Positions 54,062 to 62,804 of a DNA stretch of 64,000 bases are shown one piece after another. The stretch is taken from positions 394,452-458,451 of the forward strand of contig NZ_AZFT01000053.1 of assembly GCF_001434405.1 (NCBI RefSeq). Direction: 5' to 3'. The stretch comes from Ligilactobacillus apodemi DSM 16634 = JCM 16172 (GTDB taxonomy: Bacteria; Bacillota; Bacilli; Lactobacillales; Lactobacillaceae). Position 1 is the stretch's first letter, and every line of letters starts with the position of its first letter. The position numbers were made by a program, and so were the translations under genes. The notes beneath the pieces were generated by a model, which was given only the letters and a program-made list of their open reading frames with translations, did no database searches and was not told where the DNA came from.

Positions 54062-54826
54062 TTAGTCGATAAGTTGAAACATTAAGATCCCGGCAGCGAC
54101 AGCTACATTTAGTGATTCCGCATGTCCTTTGATCGGAATATATAGATTTAAAGAAGTTTTATTTAAAAGTTCAGGATCCATTCCGTTGCCTTCGTTACCC
54201 ATGATCAAAGCGAAGTCTTGGTGACGCCCAACTTGGTCATAACTACGAGCTGCTTCATTTAATTCACTACCAAAAACAGGTTTGGCTTGTGCTTTAAAAG
54301 CATCGACCCAAGTTAAAAGATCTGCGCTGACTAAGTCAATGTGAAATTGACTGCCTTGCATTGACCGAACAACTTTAGGTTGATACATATCTGCTGTATT
54401 TTTGCCGAAAACGACTCCTTTAAACCCTGCAGCATCAGATGTTCTGACCATTGTTCCAATATTTCCTGGATCTTGTACTCCATCTAAAAAGAGCCAAGCA
54501 CCAGAAACCTTTGTTGGATCAATGTTTGTTTGTGTGATTTTGACTTCAGCAAAGATTCCTTGCGGAGTTTTAGTTTCGCTAAGCTGTTTAGCAACTTGTT
54601 CGCTGATCGAAATAAGTTCTGTTTCAGTTGGAAGTTCGAGTTCATCAATGTGTTTAAAAGTGGGTGTTACTAAAATTTTAGTGATCGGTTGTTTAGCCTT
54701 AAGTGCTTCTTTAACAAGATGCCAACCATCTAGGAGATAACGATTTTCCTTTTGTCGTGCTTTTTTAGTTGCTAATTTTTTCCAATCTTTTACTTGCTGA
54801 TTGGAAACGGATGTGATTTCTTTCAT
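54062..54826 (-). CDS. SpoU/TrmH-family RNA 2'-O-methyltransferase
   Basis: This SPOUT-class methyltransferase of 254 aa modifies rRNA or tRNA. The N-terminal substrate-binding domain includes NRYLLDGWHLVKEAL. The knot shows LFLDGVQDPGNIGTMVRTSDAAGF, ALIMGNEGNGMDPELL and IPIKGHAESLNVAVAAGIL, motifs 1 to 3 of SpoU. It resembles the YsgA/RlmB-like group usually found near pheST in Firmicutes; the target nucleotide is not known. ATG 54826 was chosen, as GCGAGG is ten bases upstream; ATG 54832 is possible. Confidence 0.93.
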   Translation of the reverse strand: MKEITSVSNQQVKDWKKLATKKARQKENRYLLDGWHLVKEALKAKQPITKILVTPTFKHIDELELPTETELISISEQVAKQLSETKTPQGIFAEVKITQTNIDPTKVSGAWLFLDGVQDPGNIGTMVRTSDAAGFKGVVFGKNTADMYQPKVVRSMQGSQFHIDLVSADLLTWVDAFKAQAKPVFGSELNEAARSYDQVGRHQDFALIMGNEGNGMDPELLNKTSLNLYIPIKGHAESLNVAVAAGILMFQLID

Positions 54827-54964
54827 GATCATAAAACCTCGCTTTATCTAAAAAACAGTATAACATATATTAACTTAGGAAAATGAGATATCTTGATAAG
54901 TAATTTAGCGTAAATATGTTATCATAGTCATGAGTCAATTTAGAGAGGTTAAGGGGGATTGGTG

Positions 54965-56035
54965 ATGGAGCAAGAATTTGATAAACGGTGTGACAAATTA
55001 CGTTCTTTGATGCAAGACGCAAGTGTGGATGCATATTTAGTGACTGATCCGACTAATATTTATTATTTGAGTGGCTTTACTGGGGACGAAGGTTTGCTTT
55101 TAGTGACCGAAAAAGGGCGTTATTTGATAACTGATGCCCGCTTCGAAACTCAAATTCAAACTGAACACCCTTGGCTTGAATATAGGATCACTCGCAACTA
55201 TTTAACGGAAGCTTTAGCACTGTGTGAACAACAAAAAGTAGTCGCGCTAGCTTTTGAAGAGACACTTACCTATCAAATATATGACCAATTGGATGAAACA
55301 GCAATGTGTGATATTGTACCTTTAAGTGGTTTGATCGAAAGTTTGCGCGAAATAAAATCACCCGCTGAAATCAAAAAACTAAAGAAAAGTTGTCAACTGG
55401 CTAAAGAAGGCTATCAGTATATTCTTGAACATGTTCAAGTGGGGCAAACTGAACTAGAGGTAGCTTTGGAATTAGATTATTTTATGCGAAAAAAAGGGGC
55501 AACAAATGCTTCTTTTGCAACGATCGTAGCTTCTGGAACACGCTCAGCTTTACCGCATGGTGTTGCTAGCCCAAAAAAACTTCGGTCAAATGAGTTAGTT
55601 ACCCTAGATTTTGGTTATTTTCTTAATCATTATACTTCGGATGTAACGCGGGTCTTTGCGTTAGGCGAAGTTCCCTCTAAGTTAGCAGAGATCTATCAAG
55701 TTGTAGCTACAGCAAAACAAGCAACAATCGCAGCTATCAGACCAGGGATCGAGACTTGTGAAATTGATGCGATCGGGCGAAACTACATAAAAGAAGCTGG
55801 GTATGGAGATTACTTTGAACATGGTATGGGACACGGTATTGGGTTGAGTGTGCACGAGAATCCATATATTGGCAAAATCATCCCTACAGTCTTACAGCCT
55901 GGACAAGTGATCACGATCGAACCAGGGATCTATTTACCTGATCTAGGTGGGGTAAGACTAGAAGATGATATTTTAGTCACGGAAAACGGATATGAAAATT
56001 TGACTGATTTTGGACAGGAATATCGACAAATTTAG
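54965..56035 (+). CDS. M24-family Xaa-Pro aminopeptidase
   Basis: The enzyme removes N-terminal residues before proline, useful for a peptide-dependent bacterium. The N-terminal creatinase-like domain (about 1-125) contains YLVTDPTNIYYLSGFTGDEG. The pita-bread domain has the metal ligands: LDFGYFLNHYTSDVTRVF (two Asp), HGMGHGIGLSVHENPYI (His) and ITIEPGIYLPDLGG (Glu), with a final Glu in VRLEDDILVTE. Length is 356 aa from ATG 54965, which sits seven bases after AAGGGGG. The efp gene follows, as in Bacillus (yqhT-efp). Prolidase (PepQ) activity cannot be excluded. Confidence 0.93.
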   Translation: MEQEFDKRCDKLRSLMQDASVDAYLVTDPTNIYYLSGFTGDEGLLLVTEKGRYLITDARFETQIQTEHPWLEYRITRNYLTEALALCEQQKVVALAFEETLTYQIYDQLDETAMCDIVPLSGLIESLREIKSPAEIKKLKKSCQLAKEGYQYILEHVQVGQTELEVALELDYFMRKKGATNASFATIVASGTRSALPHGVASPKKLRSNELVTLDFGYFLNHYTSDVTRVFALGEVPSKLAEIYQVVATAKQATIAAIRPGIETCEIDAIGRNYIKEAGYGDYFEHGMGHGIGLSVHENPYIGKIIPTVLQPGQVITIEPGIYLPDLGGVRLEDDILVTENGYENLTDFGQEYRQI

Positions 56036-56164
56036 GGGATAACACTTGATTAGCTTGCATTAATAGCCTTGATTTTGATATTATTAAATGTACGAATTAT
56101 ATTTGGATAAGTCTTACAGCTGGTGAGCCGTAGAACTTGTGCGATTATTTTTAGGAGGACTAAT

Positions 56165-56722
56165 ATGATTTCTGTAAATGAATTTAAAAATGGTTTGACG
56201 ATCACTGTTGATGGTGAATTATGGCGTGTGGTTGAATTCCAACACGTTAAACCAGGTAAAGGTTCAGCTTTCGTTCGTTCTAAGTTAAAGAACTTACGTA
56301 ATGGTGCTGTGCAAGAAAAAACTTTCCGTGCGGGTGAAAAAGTAGAACAAGCACAGATCGATCGTAAGAAGATGCAATATCTATATGCTGATGGTAACAA
56401 CCATGTCTTCATGGACACAGATACTTATGAACAATTAGAATTGCCAGGTGAAAGCTTGACAGATGAATTGAAGTTCTTGAAAGAAAACATGATCGTTAGT
56501 GTTATCATGTATGGTGCTGAAACTTTAGGGGTTGAATTACCAAACACAGTTGATTTGGCAGTTGCTGAAACAGAACCTGGCATTAAAGGTGATACAGCAT
56601 CTGGTGGTTCAAAACCAGCTACAATGGAAACAGGTGTTGTGGTACAAGTTCCATTCTTCGTTAACGAAGGCGATGTCTTAACGATTAATACTGTTGATGG
56701 TACTTATATCTCACGTGCCTAA
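56165..56722 (+). CDS. efp: Elongation factor P
   Basis: EF-P helps ribosomes through polyproline stretches. The 185 aa protein starts [17 protein letters not shown], and the modifiable tip Lys32 is in [12 protein letters not shown]. The C-terminal OB domains end [23 protein letters not shown] lies before ATG 56165; an in-frame start at 56123 would add 14 atypical residues. Codon use is that of a highly expressed gene. Confidence 0.98.
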   Translation: MISVNEFKNGLTITVDGELWRVVEFQHVKPGKGSAFVRSKLKNLRNGAVQEKTFRAGEKVEQAQIDRKKMQYLYADGNNHVFMDTDTYEQLELPGESLTDELKFLKENMIVSVIMYGAETLGVELPNTVDLAVAETEPGIKGDTASGGSKPATMETGVVVQVPFFVNEGDVLTINTVDGTYISRA

Positions 56723-56920
56723 GTTAGCTTTTTAATGAACGGCGACTATCACAACTTTGATCAGCTTAGTGGTAGGATTTACTACAATGTCCGGTAAGAA
56801 AGACAATATGGGATCGGAATTGTATTGACGTAAAAAACTTGAAAACAGATTAAACTTTTTAGAAAGTATTTCTTGTCATAATAATGGAAGGACATTTATG
56901 ATGGCAGTAAAGAATTTTAA

Positions 56921-57000
56921 GAAAGGAAATATATAATCTTTCTTGAGCTGTAGAAGATAAATTCTATACTTTTCCATATTTTATATAGCAGGTTTTACGT
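56921..57000 (+). promoter_or_regulatory. Structured leader of the second Asp23 gene
   Basis: GAAAGGAAA (56921-56929) is followed by TATATA (56930-56935), which can pair with TATATA (56982-56987). Inside, TAGAA (56951-56955) pairs with TTCTA (56962-56966). ATTTTATATAGCAGG then leads to the ATG. The same outer stem and downstream block occur before mltG. The preceding 56723-56920 shows no gene. Confidence 0.45.
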
Positions 57001-57429
57001 ATGTCTGAAGATAATAATATTGTTTTAACAAGTCAAGAACCTAGTTTAGGCGAGATTCGTTTGGCTCCCGAAGTGATCGAAGTCATTATCGGGATCGCAG
57101 CGAGTCAAGTTGACGGCGTGTATTCAATGCGTGGGTCGATCGCAAATAGTTTCTCTGAGTTATTAGGGCGTCAAATTCGCGGTAAAGGTGTAAAGGTCAA
57201 CAAAGAAGCAGATGAATTAGTTGTTGATGTTTATGTCATCTTGAATTACGGTGTATCTGTGCCAAAAGTTGCAGCACAAATTCAAGAAAAAGTAAAACAA
57301 CAGGTCCTCTTTATGACCGGGATCGAAATTATGGGTGTGGATGTGCACGTTCAAGGAGTAATTCCTGAAAAGCAAGAACAAACAATTGATCCGAATAATA
57401 TATTTGGTGAAGAAAATGGTGAAGAATAG
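57001..57429 (+). CDS. Asp23/Gls24 family protein (YqhY-type)
   Basis: This 142 aa member of the Asp23 (DUF322) family contains RLAPEVIEVIIGIAASQVDGVYSM and VDVYVILNYGVSVPKVAAQIQ, and has an acidic tail. Position between efp and nusB is that of Bacillus yqhY, which is linked genetically to acetyl-CoA carboxylase activity and lipid synthesis. Its stop overlaps the nusB start by one base. Confidence 0.93.
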   Translation: MSEDNNIVLTSQEPSLGEIRLAPEVIEVIIGIAASQVDGVYSMRGSIANSFSELLGRQIRGKGVKVNKEADELVVDVYVILNYGVSVPKVAAQIQEKVKQQVLFMTGIEIMGVDVHVQGVIPEKQEQTIDPNNIFGEENGEE

Positions 57430-57836
57430 TGAGTATTAATAGACATGATACGCGTAAACTAGCCTTTCAAGCACTTTTTGCTTTAAATAGCAATCCAGAC
57501 GCTTTACCTGAGGATGTTTACGAGGCGCTTTTAGAAGACAATGATGACTTGAGTGCAGTACCGGCCTATTTACCTGAATTAGTTGAAGGTGTGCGCTCGC
57601 ATCAAACACAGATCGATGAAAAAATCGCTGAACATTTGAGTGCTAATTGGTCGCTCGCTCGCCTCAATAAGACAGACCTTTTGATTTTGCGACTAGCAAT
57701 TTTTGAAATGCTTTACGTAGACGAAGATGAAGTACCTGCCAAAGTAGCTTTGGACGAAGCTTTACAATTGGCTAAAGAATTTAGTGACGATAAATCGCGC
57801 CGTTTTGTAAATGGTGTCTTATCGAATTTGATCTAA
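57429..57836 (+). CDS. nusB: Transcription antitermination protein NusB
   Basis: NusB binds boxA RNA with S10 for rRNA antitermination. The 135 aa all-helical protein shows RKLAFQALFAL near the start and LARLNKTDLLILRLAIFEML, with the C-terminal SDDKSRRFVNGVL. The start is GTG at 57429, overlapping the upstream stop codon by one base. A terminator follows. Confidence 0.96.
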   Translation: MSINRHDTRKLAFQALFALNSNPDALPEDVYEALLEDNDDLSAVPAYLPELVEGVRSHQTQIDEKIAEHLSANWSLARLNKTDLLILRLAIFEMLYVDEDEVPAKVALDEALQLAKEFSDDKSRRFVNGVLSNLI

Positions 57837-57837
57837 C

Positions 57838-57880
57838 AAATACCTGTGCTGAAGTGCTTTGCTTTAGTACAGGTATTTTT
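57838..57880 (+). terminator. Terminator after nusB
   Basis: AAATACCTGT and ACAGGTATTT pair perfectly, with further pairing inside, followed by TTC. Confidence 0.88.
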
Positions 57881-57947
57881 CATTAAAAAGACCGACTAAA
57901 GTGTGCTAAAATACTAATTATAAAACTAGCTAAGGGTTGTGATTTAA

Positions 57948-58793
57948 ATGACAGTTATGATAGATGGGCGCCAAACCGCGGCAAAGATCCGCAGTGAACT
58001 GGCAAAAAAAGCAGAAGTGTTAAAAAATCAGGGAATTACGCCTTGTTTAGCCGTTATTTTAGTCGGTGATGATCCAGCAAGCCAAGTATATGTTCGCAAT
58101 AAAAAACGAGCAGCAGAAAAAATTGGAATTGAGACTAAAGATCTCCATTTATCTGCGCAAACCGCTCAAAGCGAACTTTTAGAATTGATCGACTCACTAA
58201 ATGATGATCCAAGTGTGCATGCAATTTTAGTTCAGATGCCATTACCAAAGCATTTGGATGAAAATGAAGTGATCAATGCGATTTCACCTAAAAAAGATGC
58301 TGATGGCTTGCATCCAAAGAATTTAGGTCATCTATTCATGAATGAACCACAAGCTTTACCATGTACCCCACGTGGTATTATGGTCTTACTAGCTGAATAT
58401 GACATTGGAGTTGCTGGTAAAAATGTAGTGATCATTGGGCGTAGTAATTTAGTTGGTCGGCCGTTGGCAGCAATGATGATCAATGTTGATGCAACAGTTA
58501 CAGTGGCACATAGCAAGACTAAAAATTTACCTGAGATCGCTAAAAATGCTGATATTTTAGTCGTGGCAACTGGTCGTGCGGAGATGGTCGATCAAAGTTA
58601 TGTCAAAAAAGGAGCAACTGTGATTGATGTTGGCATCAATCGCTTGCCCGATAACCATTTAGTTGGTGATGTGGATCAAGCAAGTGTTACTGGTGTAGCA
58701 GCTTACCTGACGCCTGTTCCTGGTGGTGTTGGACCAATGACGATCGCAATGCTAATGCAACAAACCTTAGAATTAGCGGAAAAGAGTAAGTAA
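57948..58793 (+). CDS. folD: Methylenetetrahydrofolate dehydrogenase/cyclohydrolase
   Basis: FolD interconverts 5,10-methylene-, methenyl- and 10-formyl-tetrahydrofolate, supplying the formyl donor used by Fmt. The catalytic region YVRNKKRAAEKIG contains the conserved Tyr and Lys. QMPLPKHLDENEV, PKKDADGLHP, the NADP loop IGRSNLVGRPLAAM and TPVPGGVGPMTIAML are family signatures. Length is 281 aa. The stop overlaps the xseA start by one base. Confidence 0.98.
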   Translation: MTVMIDGRQTAAKIRSELAKKAEVLKNQGITPCLAVILVGDDPASQVYVRNKKRAAEKIGIETKDLHLSAQTAQSELLELIDSLNDDPSVHAILVQMPLPKHLDENEVINAISPKKDADGLHPKNLGHLFMNEPQALPCTPRGIMVLLAEYDIGVAGKNVVIIGRSNLVGRPLAAMMINVDATVTVAHSKTKNLPEIAKNADILVVATGRAEMVDQSYVKKGATVIDVGINRLPDNHLVGDVDQASVTGVAAYLTPVPGGVGPMTIAMLMQQTLELAEKSK

Positions 58794-60133
58794 TGGAAAA
58801 AGAACAATACTTAACGGTTACAGCCTTAACCAAGTATCTTCATCGCAAATTTAGTGCAGATCCCTACTTAAATCGTGTTTATTTAACTGGTGAAGTTTCC
58901 AACTATCGGCGTCGCCCGCGTCATCAATATTTTAGTTTAAAAGATGATGGTGCTAAGATTGATGCAGTCATATTTCAGTCTGCTTTCAATCGGCTAAAGT
59001 TTGAGTTAGAAGACGGGATGAATGTCTTAGTTGTTGGTCGTGTTGATCTGTATGAACCTAGTGGAAATTACCAGATCACGATCGAAAAAATGGAGCCAGA
59101 TGGAGTTGGAGCACTTTATCAAGCTTATGAACAATTAAAGGAGAAGTTGGCCAAAGAAGGATTATTTGGCGCCCCGAAAAGAGCGTTGCCTTACTTTCCT
59201 AAGCGCATCGCAGTGATCACTAGTCCCTCAGGTGCTGTGATCCGTGACATTATCACTACGACTAGAAGACGCTATCCGATTGCGCAGATCGTCTTATTTC
59301 CTGCTGTCGTGCAAGGTGAACAAGCAGCAGATTCTTTAGTTGGCCGTTTAAAAGAGGTCAATGCTCGGGGCGATTTTGATACGATCATTATTGGTCGTGG
59401 TGGAGGTTCGATCGAGGATCTATGGCCGTTTAACGAAGAAAAGGTAGCCCGTGCGATCTTTGAGAGTCAAATTCCGATCATTTCATCGGTCGGTCACGAA
59501 ACAGACACCACGATTGCCGATCTTGTTGCAGATGTTCGAGCAGCAACGCCGACTGCTGCTGCTGAACTGGCTACACCCGTTTTAGCTGATGAAATTTTGC
59601 GGATTAAACAAGATCGCTTACGCTTGATTCAAAGCTACCAAGCAATGGTGAAATTACGTGAACAACGATTGCATAAATTACAACATTCATATGTTTTTGT
59701 GCAACCAAATCGCTTATATGAGGGATATTTACAAAAATTAGACAATTACAGCACGAAACTAAAGCAAGTTTATCGCGAAAATATTTTGCAAAAGATGCGA
59801 ACTTTTTCAGAAGTGCAGGAACGTTTGCAAAGTAATTCACCTAAAGAAAAGGTGCTTTTGTCAGAACAACGAGTGATCCAATTACAAAAAGAATTGTTGA
59901 ATTCAATGAAAAATTATTTGGGTATCAAAGAAAAACGGTTGGTGAAGGTGGCCAGTTCGTTGGATATGTTAAGTCCTTTGAGAGTGATGAATCGTGGCTT
60001 TTCGTATGTGACAGTTGATGACCATATCATAAAAACGACTAGTGATGTTAAAGTTGGACAAGAAATAAATTTACATTTAACGGATGGTAAAATCACCGCT
60101 GAAGTTACAAAAATTGATGGGAATGAAAAATAA
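58793..60133 (+). CDS. xseA: Exodeoxyribonuclease VII large subunit
   Basis: XseA with XseB degrades single-stranded DNA. The N-terminal OB domain shows [23 protein letters not shown]. The catalytic domain has [32 protein letters not shown] and [28 protein letters not shown] (in pieces), followed by a helical coiled coil. Length is 446 aa. It overlaps folD and xseB by one base each, so the subunits are translationally coupled. Confidence 0.97.
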   Translation: MEKEQYLTVTALTKYLHRKFSADPYLNRVYLTGEVSNYRRRPRHQYFSLKDDGAKIDAVIFQSAFNRLKFELEDGMNVLVVGRVDLYEPSGNYQITIEKMEPDGVGALYQAYEQLKEKLAKEGLFGAPKRALPYFPKRIAVITSPSGAVIRDIITTTRRRYPIAQIVLFPAVVQGEQAADSLVGRLKEVNARGDFDTIIIGRGGGSIEDLWPFNEEKVARAIFESQIPIISSVGHETDTTIADLVADVRAATPTAAAELATPVLADEILRIKQDRLRLIQSYQAMVKLREQRLHKLQHSYVFVQPNRLYEGYLQKLDNYSTKLKQVYRENILQKMRTFSEVQERLQSNSPKEKVLLSEQRVIQLQKELLNSMKNYLGIKEKRLVKVASSLDMLSPLRVMNRGFSYVTVDDHIIKTTSDVKVGQEINLHLTDGKITAEVTKIDGNEK

Positions 60134-60360
60134 TGGCAGAAAATAATTTAAGCTTTGAACAGGAATTACAAATGCTTGAAGGAATCGTTGCTCGCCTTGA
60201 ACAAGGTGATGTTCCTTTAGAAGAAGCAATGGAGCAATTCCAAAAAGGGGTCGCTTTGAGTAAAAAATTGCAAGAAACCCTTCAAAATGCTGAAAAAACT
60301 TTGGCTCAAGTCATAAATGACGAAGGACAAGAAATTGCTTTTGAAGAACCCCAAGAATAA
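60133..60360 (+). CDS. xseB: Exodeoxyribonuclease VII small subunit
   Basis: XseB is the 75 aa helical partner of Xse[21 protein letters not shown] and [14 protein letters not shown] are the family pattern. ATG overlaps the xseA stop codon. Confidence 0.97.
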   Translation: MAENNLSFEQELQMLEGIVARLEQGDVPLEEAMEQFQKGVALSKKLQETLQNAEKTLAQVINDEGQEIAFEEPQE

Positions 60361-60370
60361 TCGAACAGAA

Positions 60371-60404
60371 GGGAAGAAAGTGAACTTTAAAATTTAAAGG
60401 TTCA
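60371..60404 (+). promoter_or_regulatory. Hairpin leader of ispA
   Basis: GGGAAGAAAG (60371-60380) abuts TGAAC-TTT, which pairs with AAA and GTTCA across one bulged G; the TTG start of ispA follows the hairpin at once. A fold here would place the purine block next to the start. It is a weaker member of the leader class. Confidence 0.35.
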
Positions 60405-61307
60405 TTGGCAAAGATGGAAGATAAAACGCAGTTAGCAGATTTTCAAGCAGAAGTTTTACCACAACTTGAGACACATATGGGAAAACATTTGGCGACACTT
60501 AACAGTGCACCTAAATTGCAAAAAGCAATGAGTTATTCAATTGAGGCGGGCGGTAAACGAATCCGTCCTTTGATGATCCTATTGATTTGTCAAGCAAGAG
60601 GACGTGTGTTGGACGATGATGTCTTGAGTGTGGCGGGAAGTTTGGAATTTATGCATACGTATTCGTTGATCCATGATGATCTCCCTGAAATGGATAATGA
60701 TGATCTTCGTCGTGGAAAGCCAACTAATCACAAAGTGTTTGGTCAAGACATCGCTGTTTTAGCTGGTGATGCGCTTTTGACTGAAGCTATTGGTTGGTTA
60801 GCTGAGACTAATTTAGCTCCTGAGTTACAAGTCAAACTAATCAAAAACTTGTCACAAGCTAGCGGGGCTAACGGGATGGTCGCGGGACAGACTGGCGATA
60901 TTTTGGGCGAACAAAAAACATTGACTCTCACTGAATTAATGGATGTTCACCGTAAAAAAACAGGGATGTTGCTTGAATATGCTTGTGTTGCAGGTGGCCT
61001 ACTAGTTAATGCTGATGAACAGCAAAGCGAAAATTTGCGTTCTTTTGGACAAAACTTCGGGTTAGCCTTCCAAATCTATGACGATATTTTGGATGTAGTT
61101 TCGACGACTGAGAAAATGGGGAAAAAAGTGCATAAAGATCTCGCTGAAAATAAAAACACTTTTCCTCGTTTGTTAGGGCTTGACCAAGCATATGAAGCTT
61201 TAAATGAAACGCTTGAGCAGGCAAGAAAAAATCTAGCACAACTGGCAAAAACAGGTTTTGATGTGACTTTACTAGCGCAGTTGTTGGGTTATTTTGAAGC
61301 AAAATAA
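60405..61307 (+). CDS. ispA: Geranylgeranyl/farnesyl diphosphate synthase
   Basis: This polyprenyl synthase condenses IPP with DMAPP/GPP for quinone and undecaprenyl precursors. The first Asp-rich motif is DDLPEMDNDDLRRGKP and the second DDILD in AFQIYDDILDV. EAGGKRIRPLM is the N-terminal IPP site. Length is 300 aa from TTG 60405; ATG 60414 is an alternative start. It sits in the standard xseB-ispA-tlyA order, without an adjacent dxs. Confidence 0.95.
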   Translation: MAKMEDKTQLADFQAEVLPQLETHMGKHLATLNSAPKLQKAMSYSIEAGGKRIRPLMILLICQARGRVLDDDVLSVAGSLEFMHTYSLIHDDLPEMDNDDLRRGKPTNHKVFGQDIAVLAGDALLTEAIGWLAETNLAPELQVKLIKNLSQASGANGMVAGQTGDILGEQKTLTLTELMDVHRKKTGMLLEYACVAGGLLVNADEQQSENLRSFGQNFGLAFQIYDDILDVVSTTEKMGKKVHKDLAENKNTFPRLLGLDQAYEALNETLEQARKNLAQLAKTGFDVTLLAQLLGYFEAK

Positions 61308-61445
61308 GCTTCAAGTCCGTCGAGCAACTTGCGGACTAAAATGGCAATCTCATCAAATCAAAAATGAGTAGTTGCAAATTGTGGTCTAAATCCGCAAACC
61401 TCATTATAATTGAGGTAGTTGACAATATGATTTAAGGATGTAAGT

Positions 61446-62270
61446 ATGAAAAAAGAACGTGTCGATGTATTATTAGTCAAACAAGGGTTATTTGATACGC
61501 GTGAACAAGCTAAAAGAGCTGTCATGGCAGGAGAGATCTTAGGTGAAAATGAAGAACGGTTAGATAAACCAGGTGAAAAGATCGATCCAAGTGTTAAACT
61601 TCACTTTAAGGGCAAAAAAATGCCTTATGTCAGTCGTGGTGGGTTAAAGCTAGAAAAAGCTCTTAAATCTTTTAAATTAAGTACTAAAAATAAAACGGTA
61701 CTTGATATTGGTTCTTCGACCGGTGGTTTTACCGATGTAGCCTTGCAAAAGGGAGCTAAGTTGAGTTATGCCTTGGATGTAGGGACTAATCAATTAGCTT
61801 GGAAGTTACGCCAAGATGAACGTGTTGTGGTAATGGAAAACACTAATTTTCGCTATAGTAAATTAGCTGATTTTACTTCAGGTCAACCAAATTTTGCTAC
61901 AATCGACGTTTCGTTTATTTCCTTACATTTGATCTTACCAAATTTACATGACATTATTGCCCCAGGTGGCGATGTGGTTGCCTTGATCAAACCACAATTT
62001 GAAGCTGGCAAGGAAAAAGTTGGTAAGCATGGGATCGTACGTGATGAAAAAGTTCACTTAGAAGTAGTTGAAGATATTGTTGGTTTTGCAGCCGAACATG
62101 GCTACGATGTTTTAGGCCTAGATTTTTCACCGATCACTGGTGGTGAAGGTAATATCGAATTTCTAGTTCATTTACGCGCCACAAAAGAGAGCGGGCAAAT
62201 CATGCCAGACATTGATCCTAAAGCCGTAATCAAAAAAGCCCACCAAACTTTACTTCATCAAAATAGTTAG
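61446..62270 (+). CDS. tlyA: TlyA-family rRNA methyltransferase
   Basis: This 274 aa protein has an N-terminal S4 RNA-binding domain (RVDVLLVKQGLFDTREQAKRA) and an RrmJ/FtsJ-type methyltransferase domain with VLDIGSSTGGFTDVALQ, IDVSFISL and ALIKPQFEAGKE. Family members methylate rRNA 2'-O positions; the older name is hemolysin-like. It lies directly before argR, as in Bacillus (yqxC-ahrC). AAGGATG lies before the ATG, and a TATAAT at 61405-61410 sits inside a CCTCA/TGAGG palindrome. Confidence 0.95.
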   Translation: MKKERVDVLLVKQGLFDTREQAKRAVMAGEILGENEERLDKPGEKIDPSVKLHFKGKKMPYVSRGGLKLEKALKSFKLSTKNKTVLDIGSSTGGFTDVALQKGAKLSYALDVGTNQLAWKLRQDERVVVMENTNFRYSKLADFTSGQPNFATIDVSFISLHLILPNLHDIIAPGGDVVALIKPQFEAGKEKVGKHGIVRDEKVHLEVVEDIVGFAAEHGYDVLGLDFSPITGGEGNIEFLVHLRATKESGQIMPDIDPKAVIKKAHQTLLHQNS

Positions 62271-62291
62271 TGGTTAGAAGGGGATGTTTTA

Positions 62292-62750
62292 GTGAGAAAA
62301 CAAGATCGTCAGCGTATCATAAAGAAAATAATTCAAGAAAATACTGTCTATCGTCAAGAAGATTTTGTGGCGCTACTTTCGGCTAATGGAGTTGAAGTTA
62401 CTCAAGCAACGATTTCACGTGATGTCAAAGAAATGCAGTTGATAAAATTACCAACTCCAGATGGTTCTTATCGCTATAGTTTACCAACCACCAAGCAAAA
62501 TAACACGGAAAAGAAATTAATAAAGGTGTTAAAAGATGCTTATCTGATGTCTGATTGTCACCGTGATATGTGTATGATAAAAGTCCTTCCAGGGAATGGG
62601 CCAGCACTTTCAAGTTTAATTTCACAAATGAATTATCCAGAAGTGTTTGCGAGCTTAGGCGATGATGATACAGTTTTGTTATTTGCTCGTTCAAATGAAG
62701 ATGCTAACGCGATCAATACTAAATTAACGGCGTTGGTCGACGAGACGTAG
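62292..62750 (+). CDS. argR: Arginine repressor ArgR/AhrC
   Basis: ArgR controls arginine synthesis and breakdown in response to L-arginine. The N-terminal winged helix is RIIKKIIQENTVYRQEDF and VTQATISRDVKEMQLIKL. The C-terminal hexamerisation domain shows VLPGNGPALSSLI and SLGDDDTVLLFARSN, with the Asp pair that contacts arginine. The start is GTG at 62292 after AGAAGGGGATG. Length is 152 aa. No arg biosynthesis or arc gene is nearby. Confidence 0.96.
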   Translation: MRKQDRQRIIKKIIQENTVYRQEDFVALLSANGVEVTQATISRDVKEMQLIKLPTPDGSYRYSLPTTKQNNTEKKLIKVLKDAYLMSDCHRDMCMIKVLPGNGPALSSLISQMNYPEVFASLGDDDTVLLFARSNEDANAINTKLTALVDET

Positions 62751-62763
62751 CTTGATTTTAGAT

Positions 62764-62804
62764 GAAAGGAAAAACTGTTAGTAACTTAACAGCGGGAAAA
62801 AATT
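62764..62804 (+). promoter_or_regulatory. Structured leader of recN (SD block plus hairpin)
   Basis: GAAAGGAAAA (62764-62773) is followed by CTGTTA (62775-62780), which pairs perfectly with TAACAG (62787-62792). CGGGAAAAAATTT leads to the TTG start of recN, with only GGGA as a local RBS. Confidence 0.45.

Noticed and set aside
61313..61339. AGTCCG/CGGACT hairpin after ispA.
   Set aside because: It lacks a T-tract and is short, so I could not call it a terminator or a regulatory RNA.
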